A stretch of DNA of 64,000 bases from Pyropia yezoensis (taxonomy: Eukaryota; Rhodophyta; Bangiophyceae; Bangiales; Bangiaceae): assembly GCA_009829735.1 (NCBI GenBank), contig CM020619.1:23709554-23773553 (forward strand). Direction: 5' to 3'. Of this stretch, positions 55,854 to 64,000 are shown piece after piece. The notes beneath the pieces are model-generated. The model was not told where the DNA came from and did not search any database. It was given only the letters and a program-made list of their open reading frames with translations. The translations under genes were made by a program, and so were the position numbers. Numbering within the stretch: the first letter of the stretch is position 1; the number at the start of each line of letters is the position of its first letter.

Positions 55854-58800
55854 TCAATCCTCTTGTTCCGCATCCGTTGCGGATGAACTCGGCTCGTCCC
55901 GAGGGTCTTGGTTGGCCCCATCCTCTTGGTCCTCCTCCGAGTCCGACTCCAGAGTCTTGCCGGCTCTGGCCACTGGAGTGCCCTCTATCCCGTTCCGTCG
56001 CGTGTAGGCACAGACATCCGCGATGGGTAGCCGGTTTGAGGGTTCCCAGGTATCATCTGCCGGGTTAAAACCGAACCAGCGTACTCACAGGTACAGGCGT
56101 CCGTCTCTCCAGGCATGGTCCACAAACTTGACGTAGACATATTCCCGACCTTCTTCGTGGGATAGCCAGGGTACTGCGGCCCGCTTGCGCCGCGTCAAGT
56201 CCCGTTGGCTTGGCGGGGGAGCCCGGGTGACATGGTCGCTGCTCACGCGGTACGGGGAGCCATCCACGTCTAGAAGAAAGGTCCAACCGTCCGTATTCAG
56301 GATCTCATAAGGTCCATCCGTCTTCGAGTCCAGCTTCCCCCGGGTCTTGCTATGGTTGTCCACAAAAACCCAGTCACCACCACCCAGTTCCTTGTTCTTT
56401 TCCCGAACGCCCTTGTCATAGCCCCGCTTGTATCGCTCCTGGGTCTTCGAGATTGACTCCTTGACTCTTGGGAGCAGGAGCTTCAGTTGTTCCAGGAACT
56501 CATCCTTTGCCTTGGGACCTGACTTCAGTGCAGGCTGGAGACCGTCTGGTATTCTTTCCAGGGAGAAGTTGGTCAGCCGCCTTGGGGTGACAAAGTCGAG
56601 TGGAGCGACCCCCGTTGTCCGGTGAACTCGGGAGTTGTAGGCTAGAGTGAGGACAGCCAGGAGCTCGTCCCAGTCTTCTTGGTGCTCCTCCACGTAGTGC
56701 CGTAGCATGTCTACTAGGGTCCGGTTGAATCGTTCCACCTGGCCGTTCGTTTGAAGATGGTACGTCGTAGTGTACATGTTCTTGATGCTCAGCAGGTCAC
56801 AGACTCCTTGGAAGAACAGGGATGCAAACTGGGGACCGTTGTCGGTTAAGACGGAGTCTGGAGGGCCGTAGGCAGCTATCCAGTACTCGCAGAAGGCTGA
56901 CGTGACATCCAGAGCCGTGATGGTCCTCAGCGGGATTGCTCGAGTGAACTTGGAGAACCGGTCACAAATGATGAGCAGGTATATGTTGCCACTGGATGTT
57001 TCAGCTAGGGGCCCCAGGATGTCCATGCTTAAGCTTGCAAAGGGCTCCGCCGCAGGGAATAGGCGTAGCTTAGAAGTCTTCTTCCTCTGGGACAACCGGT
57101 TCCTTGCACAAGAAACACAAGCCTCCAGGTACTTATGGACGTCACTGGCCATGGTTTCCCAGTAATAGCGTCGTCTCATGGAAGCGTACATCCGATTGAT
57201 ACCAGGATGTCCGGCCTGGGGAGACGAGTGCTCCAGGCGTAGGATGTCAGCTCGTAGGCCCCGGGGTACGTAGACTTGAGTGGCCCCATCGAAGGGTGAC
57301 ACCCGTACTAGGAGTCCATCTGTAGACTCGGAGAAACGACTGTTCCGGTTCAGGTCCATTTGGTGGCGAAGCTCCAAGCATTGAGGGTCCGTCAGTTGTG
57401 CCTCCAGCATCCGGTGAATGGTCACCGGTTGATGAGCTTCAGGTGTCTCATACAGGGGAGCGTGCCAGCCACGTCCGACATTCGGGAGGATGAAGCAAGG
57501 TATTTCCTCCGGGATAGGACCGGTATCGGCTGCAGGAGTCTCCAGCCGGGACATGGTGTCGGCGCAGTGGTGCTCCCTCCCTGCTCTGGTGCACACCTTG
57601 TACTTGAGCTCCGAAAGGCGTAGGCGCCACCGGGCGACCCTTCCTTGACTGCTGTCCATACATAGCAGCCACCTTAGGCTGGCGTGGTCCGTCCGGATGA
57701 GGAACTCTTGTCCTTCAAGATATGGCCGTAACAGGAAGCAAGCCCAGACGACTGCCAAGCACTCGCGCTCGGTCGTGGAATAGTTCTTCTCAGCTGGAGT
57801 CAAGACGCGACTGTAGTAGCCTATCGGGAGAAAGTGCCCATCAGGTTGCTGCTGGAGTAGTGAGCACCCCACCTGGACGCCACAGGCATCAGTCTCCAGA
57901 ACAAACTGGCCCTCCCGCTTTGGTAACGCCAGTACTGGAGTGGTGGTCAGGCGCTTCTTGAGCTCTTTGAAGGCCGCGGTCTGCTTCTCGTCGAACACCG
58001 GGAGTTGTGCGGGAAGCTTCTTGCTGGTCAGCCTCGTCAGTGGCCGGGCAATCAGAGCATAGTCCCGTACGAACCGGCGATAGACGTTGCACATACCCAG
58101 GAAGCTCTTGAGTTCCGTCTGGGTTTTGGGTTGCCGTGCATGCCGGAGGGCCTTCATGTTCTTCTCATTGACTCGGAGCTCCCCCGGACTCAGCACATGC
58201 CCCAGATACTCCACCTCAGTCTCAAACAGGTGGCACTTCTCGGCCTTGAGGGTAACTCCAGCCTTGGACAGGAGGGCCAGGACCTCCCGAAGGTGCTCCA
58301 GGTGTTCCGCTGGGGTCTTGGAGAAAACGATAATATCGTCCAGGTAGACCAAACATGTTCTCCACCTTAGCCGCGGACAGGATGATGTCGATGGCTCTTT
58401 GGAAGGTGGCCGGAGCATTGGTGAGACCAAAAGGAAGACGCTTGCACCGGAATAGTCCCAGGTGGCACGTGAAGGTGGTCTTGTCCTTGTCCTCGTCAGC
58501 CAGAGGGATCTGCCAGTAACCGGCATTACAATCCAGCGTCGAGAAGAGGGTGGCATCACCAAGAAAGTCGAGGCAATCATCCATCCGGGGTATCGGGTAT
58601 ACGTCCTTGACTGTCATCTCGTTCAGGCGCCGGTAGTCAACGCAGAAACGGAAGTGACCGCCGGTTTTCGGGACGACTACCACCGGGAAAGCCCACTCGC
58701 CATCAGACGGCTCGATAACATCCATCTTGAGCATCTTGTTAACCGGCTTTCTCAATCTCATCCCGGCGATGAGGTCCGGCCCGATATGGTTGCATGTGCA

Positions 58801-59800
58801 CTGGCTTAGCTTCCGGCTTGAGTTGAATCCGGTGTAGAGTGGCGTCCATCTTGCCCAGCTCTCCCGACCACAGGTGCCGATATTCCTGGAGAAGCTTCTC
58901 CAGTGCCTCCTTCAAGTCGGGAGGGACATTTTCTTGCTGGACCTTCGGCATCCGGGTGGTGCTTGTTCGGGTTTCGGAGTAGCGCTGCCAGCCTGCTCTT
59001 GTTTCGGAGGTACGTCTAAGGCCGTCAAGTTGGATGCCAGTTCTTGTTGCAGGTTCAGGAGGTCTTCCTTGCTCATAGCACGGGCGGATCCCCGGTAAGG
59101 CTCTGCTGTACCAACTCGGGTGCCCTTGGCGAGGGTTATTGGATTCCGGCTCACGTTGACGATTAGCACCGAGAACGGGGTGTGCCTTTCTACCTTCTTG
59201 TGATGTCCGTGGGCCAAGTATAACCGGTGTTTCGCCATAAACTCCTCACGTCCGTAGATCAGGCATTGACCTGCAATCCGGGTCGTTACTTGAACCTCGG
59301 TCTCCGAGCGAGGAGGTAGGAGCACCGGTTTGAAGAGAGTCAAGGTAGAGGGTGGGATGCGTTCCCTCTTGCTCTTGGCTACACGAACCTTGGCGTCCAG
59401 ATGCTCCAATACCGGTGACACAAACCCATGGTTGAACTGCACCTTCCCTTCTCCGGGTAGGATGCTCTTGACATGCTGCTTCTGGAAGTCCCAGCCTAGG
59501 ATGAGGGGGACTGATAGGGTCTTGACTACTAGAAAGGGAAAAAGCATTGGTTCATTGTTGACATAGATGGCGACAGGAAGACGGCCAAGCGGTCGTAGGG
59601 GTTTGACCCGAAGCGTCGACGATATGGGTCCGGGTAGGCGCTCTCCAGGCATGTCGACGCCAGCCCGGAGGTAACAGGTTCTCAGTGATGACGCTTGGTC
59701 CGGCTCCCGTGTCAACCACCGGCGTAACAGCTTGGGGGAGGCTATCCCCCACACGCATACGAGCATTAATCTTAAGGTATTCTTTACGCAGGACGAGCAA
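55854..59800 (-). pseudogene. Pol of element D: protease, RT, RNase H, integrase, chromodomain
   Basis: Nearly complete, with three single-base frame changes and one stop. Protease: VVDTGAGPSVI (near 59700), and after a frameshift LILGWDFQKQHV. RT: VVVVPKTGGHFRFCVDYRRLN, STLDCNAGYWQI, LPFGLTNAPATFQ, frameshift near 58372, then CLVYLDDIIVFSKT. RNase H: FVLETDACGVQVG, RTDHASLRWLL, AREHHCADTMSR-like end. Integrase: HHCC zinc site (HSSPQAGH...CVSCARNR), MDILGPL, LTDNGPQF, NGQVERFNRTL. A GPY/F module (DGPYEILNTDGWTF) follows, then a chromodomain (REYVYVKFVDHAWRDGRLYL, TGA at 56085-56087, VRWFGFNPADDTWEP) and an acidic tail rich in Glu/Asp/Ser. Other frame changes lie near 58750 and 59640. The chromodomain places it among chromoviruses. 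Confidence 0.88.
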
Positions 59801-59943
59801 TGTCCCCCTTGAACAAACAGGGTGTCCAGGCGGCTACCGGTTGAGCGGGTAGCTGCCGTCCTTTCTCCCGGTACGCGAGGGGAGAACGGGTAGAAGTACC
59901 CTGCCGTTGGAGATTCGGGAAGACGCTTGGGAGAGCGCCTGCC

Positions 59944-60560
59944 CTACTCGTTTCCCGGGTCCGAGGAGTCCTTAGAGGTTTCGGTCTCCAGGTCGAAGTC
60001 CGTAGGAGCTTCCCTTGCCAGAGCCTCCGTGATGCTCTGTAAGGTTGCCACTCGGATTGCATGTACCTGTGCCTTGTCCATCTTGGAGGGTGCCCGCCGG
60101 TCAGCCCAGTTGACCGCCTTTGCAAACACCAGTCCTTGACGCTTGAGTTTCTCCTGGAGGTCCTTGGGAATGGTCGGGCACTGGTAGGACATGTGATCCT
60201 CCTTCTGGCACAGCCAACAAGACCGGAACCGCTGGTTCTTGACTTGCTTGGGGGCGACCAGGGATGGTTGCTCCTTAGAAACGAAGCCGCCCCACTTGTC
60301 CCCTGACCCCATGGGTGAGGCCTCGCCAACTGCGGTATCGGTACAGGGCTATCACCTCCCTTATACTTGTCGGGTCCGGGTCGAAACTCGCGACAACGGC
60401 TTGGGAAGGTATGTTTCTTGATGTTCCTGGTTGTAGTTCTCCGCATCCACTTGAAGATATTCAGGAAGCCCTTCCGAGAAGATCATCTTGAGCCTGTCCT
60501 CAGGGTAAACGTTGCACAAGCATCGCTCATCTCCCGGACACGACGGGCGAACGCCTCTGG
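59944..60560 (-). pseudogene. Gag of element D (partial, cut by the gap)
   Basis: The end of the capsid (FARRVREMSDACATF, then after a frameshift near 60483 EGLPEYLQVDAENYN) and the nucleocapsid with a perfect CCHC knuckle, CWLCQKEDHMSYQC at 60219-60178, are visible. The N-terminal part lies in or beyond the N-gap. It is separate from pol by frame. Confidence 0.7.
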
Positions 60561-61060
60561 NNNNNNNNNNNNNNNNNNNNNNNNNNNNNNNNNNNNNNNN
60601 NNNNNNNNNNNNNNNNNNNNNNNNNNNNNNNNNNNNNNNNNNNNNNNNNNNNNNNNNNNNNNNNNNNNNNNNNNNNNNNNNNNNNNNNNNNNNNNNNNNN
60701 NNNNNNNNNNNNNNNNNNNNNNNNNNNNNNNNNNNNNNNNNNNNNNNNNNNNNNNNNNNNNNNNNNNNNNNNNNNNNNNNNNNNNNNNNNNNNNNNNNNN
60801 NNNNNNNNNNNNNNNNNNNNNNNNNNNNNNNNNNNNNNNNNNNNNNNNNNNNNNNNNNNNNNNNNNNNNNNNNNNNNNNNNNNNNNNNNNNNNNNNNNNN
60901 NNNNNNNNNNNNNNNNNNNNNNNNNNNNNNNNNNNNNNNNNNNNNNNNNNNNNNNNNNNNNNNNNNNNNNNNNNNNNNNNNNNNNNNNNNNNNNNNNNNN
61001 NNNNNNNNNNNNNNNNNNNNNNNNNNNNNNNNNNNNNNNNNNNNNNNNNNNNNNNNNNNN
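60561..61060. other. Assembly gap, exactly 500 N
   Basis: A run of 500 undetermined bases. The round number suggests a placeholder of unknown true length. It falls between gag of element D and an LTR, so the primer-binding site and gag start are missing. Confidence 0.98.
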
Positions 61061-61583
61061 GGGGAAAGGGACAGGTAACATAGAAAGGGGAACTACGAGA
61101 ATGGTATGCCTGTTGCCTCACGTGCCTGCTCGCAGAGCAAACAGATACGCACGGTAGTGCACACGGGGAAGAGGAAAGCAAACGCGCAGTTGTCTTTTTC
61201 CTGAGGGCGCGGGCCAAGGGCGCCTCGCCGTCCCTCTTAACGTGCATCTGGGGAGCCTCGGCACGTTGGCCAGGTAGCCCCCCCCATAACCCGAGTGGCC
61301 CCGACCCGAGTCTAACCTCGTCAGGTCGGGGGCCACTATCACTACTAATTCTATTCCCACCCACTAATCTCACACTCAAATTCTCTCAAATCAAGTCCCT
61401 CACAAGTATGCAATAACCCATCAGAAATCCCTCTCTCACGTGTGGATAGCGTAGTCCACCGCATCCCAGTGCCGGGCACGGGCCACGGCCGCCAACCATC
61501 ACCACACGGCGGGCGTGTTTCTGGCACCTGGTGCCCTCTGGTTGTAGTCCCGGGTCGGCGCAAGTCGGGCCAGGGATGCTACA
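61061..61583 (-). repeat. LTR right of the gap (first 46 bp missing)
   Basis: Matches 52880-53405 with five single-base length differences, all in homopolymers or short runs. It could be the 5' LTR of element D or the 3' LTR of a second copy. The polypurine tract beside it at 61584 shows that it serves as the 3' LTR of what follows to the right. Confidence 0.88.
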
Positions 61584-61768
61584 TAGCTCCCTCCCTAGTC
61601 CGGCACGTCCTCGGGCCGAGCCAGGTGCCACCGTGCACAGCCTCGAGCACGTCCACACCGGTGCCGAGGTCGAGCGTCTTCACCCCGGTTACGACCACCT
61701 GCTCCGATTCTGCCCCCCCCCCATTCTCCTTCACCTTGGCCCTCTCGTTCCCCCGGAGTCTGGACGTT

Positions 61769-63888
61769 ATGTCCAGTTCCGAGATCCAAGCTGGGCCCGT
61801 GGTTCCGGCGGCGAGTGTTGCGGAGGAGAACTCGGGTAGTCGCGCCCCTCTCCTGCCTCCGGTTCCTCGGGTGTCGATGTCGGCGCCGGTCGCCACGGCG
61901 GGGACGGATCGGGTTCCCCCGGCTTCTGTGATGCACCCGGTCGAGACCCCCCCGGTGGGTCTCCCGGAGATGCTTCTTGGGCAGGACCCTCTGGCGGACC
62001 GGCGTTACTCCACGGTGGTCGGCAACGCCGGCGCGGCCCAGTGCCAGCAGGATTGCTTGGACCTCTGGCGCAAGGAACTCCAGCGCGGGGTCTTGACAGA
62101 GATGGATAAGGCTCGTCTTCACACGGCGGACCAGATGCGATTGGCACAAGACCGCTCCCAGAGCTTCTCGGGTTCCTCTTGGGTTGCTCGTCTGGAGGAT
62201 CTCCCCTTCGCGCTGGTGCAGGATCTACCCTTGACCGAGCGTCGCGTGTCCGCGTCCGTTCTCCGGTGGCCGGAGGAGGAAGGGTACGTCCACCGGGCGC
62301 TCAAGGTCTGGGACGAGGCGCTCAAGGGGTCGGGGAGCCTGAACTGCGACCCCGTCCGAGCATGGTCGCTCTGGAGCCGCCTTTCCTGACCCGGAATTAC
62401 TCCAAGTTGTCACCGGCACGGGAGCAGGGTGAGCGACGCGGGCGTCAGCGTGACTTCCTCGTGAGCTGCAACCATCAGGAGTTCTGGAAGCTGGATAAGG
62501 CTAACCGGGCGGCGTACTACCCCACGGTCATCCCGCAGCAGCAGGAAGTCGAGATCCCGGTCGGGTTTGCTCCTTCCAGCATCTCTTTCACCTGGTACTT
62601 CTTGGACGCCTTGACTCAGGCGTCGATCAAGGGCTTCTTCCACTCGATCCCGTACATGATGTACACGTCCGAGATGACAGTCTTGGCGGCCAACCACTGG
62701 CTTCACGAGGTCTTGGTGTCCAACCGGCTTTGGTTTCTCCCTGAACTCCTGATGGTCTGGATTGTCGACAAGTTGACCGTCGACTTCCTGTGCAGCCAGG
62801 ACGAAGAGTACAAGGGGCTCTTCCGGGCGATGATTGACTTCCGGCGTCTGGTGCCGGTGCATGACCGGAACTTCTTGAACGCGATTGCCGACCAGAGCCG
62901 CCCGCGTCGGGATGGCTTCAGTTGGGCGAAGGTGGTCTACCAGTCTTCTCCGGCCAAGGTGCAGCTGGCGACGCCGCTTCCGGCGTGGCCGCAGCTAGGT
63001 TGCTTTCCTGCCCCGGCCGCCCTTGATCTTCTGCCAGTTGGGCCGCCGGTGCAAGAGTCGGGATGGGCCGCGGCGGTCGGTCGGGCGTCTGCGGCGGCTC
63101 CGCTTCCTCCTGTTGCACCTGTCGCCCCGGTGGCCTCGCCTGAACCGTCGCCGGCGCGTTCACGCCCTGTTTCGGCTGTGCCGGCACTTCAAGCTCCTCC
63201 GGCACCGCGCCTGTCTGCGGCGAGTCTGGGGGTGACCGTGCGGTCGCCTACCACTCCGGCCGCTCCGCCTCGGACGCCTTCTTCCAACGCCGGCGGCGCT
63301 GTGCCTCCGCTGGAGTTGGGTACTCCGGCTTCGGGGGCCGTTGTGGACCGTCCGGTGGTGTCATCCTCGGGGCGGTTCGAGATTCCGGCGCCGACTCTGC
63401 GCCTTACCCGCTTCCGGGTGCCTGACTGGTACCTGATCCAAGGTGGTCCGACATGCGACCAGTACGACGTCTGTATGATTGAAGACCAGCTGGGTCGTCT
63501 TCCGGTGCAGGTTGAAGGCGTTGGGTCCTCCCTGGTGCTGGGTACTTACGCCAGCGTCTTGAACAACGTGGTCGACCGGGTGTTTGCTTGCGCGGACAGC
63601 GGCCAGATGTCGAACAGCCCGGTGGATGGCGAACTTCTGGCGACCTTGACGCGGCATGGCTTGGCCCAGCAGTGGTCAGAAACCTTCACTGGCTTCCAGG
63701 GGCGCCGACGGGCATATCTGGATGAGCGGGAGCCCCCGGCAACTACCGGTACTACTCCGATGGCGTCATACCGGGATGCACCGCGTCCACCGCACTACGT
63801 CATCCCGTCTTCCTCCGGTTCCCGTCGTGCCGCGGAGGCAGCCCTGGAGGACACTCCCGCGGCTCAGCGTCCGCGCCGGGAGCAGTAG
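61769..63888 (+). pseudogene. Second copy of the antisense ORF (one-base frameshift)
   Basis: Matches 53591-55711 almost base for base. A run of four C at 62350-62353 stands where the first copy has five (54172-54176), which closes the first frame at 62389; the remainder is open to the same stop. It may be a real mutation or a consensus error in the homopolymer. The window ends about 30 bases before the expected pol stop of this second element. Confidence 0.8.
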
Positions 63889-64000
63889 TTGGAGGCAAGG
63901 AGGGTGAAGGTCTTGGGAGAAGCGAGGAGGGAAGAGGCGGCGAGAAGGGTTGCCCGAGCGGGTGCTTGTTTTCCTTGATTGTTCCATGCTTGTATTGCGT

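Larger units (their letters stand above)
52834..61583 (-). mobile_element. Element D: Ty3/gypsy chromovirus with an antisense ORF
   Basis: Sense strand minus. Right to left: LTR (61583 to the gap), gap, gag, protease, RT-RNase H, integrase, chromodomain and acidic tail (stop at 55854), then a 706-codon ORF on the opposite strand, a polypurine tract (53406-53420) and the second LTR (53405-52834). Flanking bases 52829-52833 are GGTGT. The partner duplication cannot be checked, because the DNA right of 61583 is another internal region. Few mutations other than frameshifts suggest a young insertion. Confidence 0.8.

Overview
The window is nuclear DNA from a eukaryote, most likely a red alga of the Porphyra/Pyropia type. 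Evidence: very high GC with long G and C runs, Ala/Gly/Pro-rich proteins, few introns, Kozak-like starts, a nuclear plastid-targeted light-harvesting protein with three introns, a plastid-type SpoIIIAA/Ycf45 ATPase, a kynurenine-pathway dioxygenase and a mitochondrial 2-oxo acid dehydrogenase kinase. The lineage is inferred from gene content and composition; no marker gene proves it.

Layout. 0-4.6 kb: 3-hydroxyanthranilate 3,4-dioxygenase (+) converges on a PDK/BCKDK-family kinase (-), followed by a foldback repeat. 4.7-8.2 kb: a near-complete pogo/Tigger-like DNA transposon with doubled terminal repeats. 8.4-9.2 kb: a short element with terminal inverted repeats. 9.7-12.5 kb: an intronless 907-aa protein with a degenerate 3'-5' exonuclease-like region ahead of a SpoIIIAA/Ycf45-type ATPase. 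14 kb: a PIF/Harbinger transposase fragment and palindromes. 15.4-17.2 kb: a four-exon light-harvesting gene with a TATA box. 17.7-24 kb: GC-rich DNA with no gene I can support. 24.1-29.1 kb: a large inverted duplication carrying two divergent genes for secreted Pro/Thr/Ala-rich repeat proteins. 31.6-32.3 kb: one hypothetical gene.

36-64 kb is a retrotransposon graveyard. Element B (-, 36-42.7 kb) and element C (+, 43.4-47.6 kb) are decayed, related Ty3/gypsy elements placed head to head. C is split by a solo LTR (45460-46030) flanked by the target duplication GTATC. Element D (52.8-61.6 kb, sense strand minus) is a young Ty3/gypsy chromovirus of the family that left the solo LTR. It has gag with a CCHC knuckle, protease, RT-RNase H, integrase with a GPY/F module, a chromodomain and an acidic tail.

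The most unusual feature is a 706-codon ORF on the strand opposite to pol, lying between the pol stop and the polypurine tract/3' LTR of element D. It is present again in a second near-identical copy right of a 500-N gap (broken there by one C), and possible decayed relatives lie at 36.0-36.7 and 50.0-52.4 kb. I recognise no known family in it.
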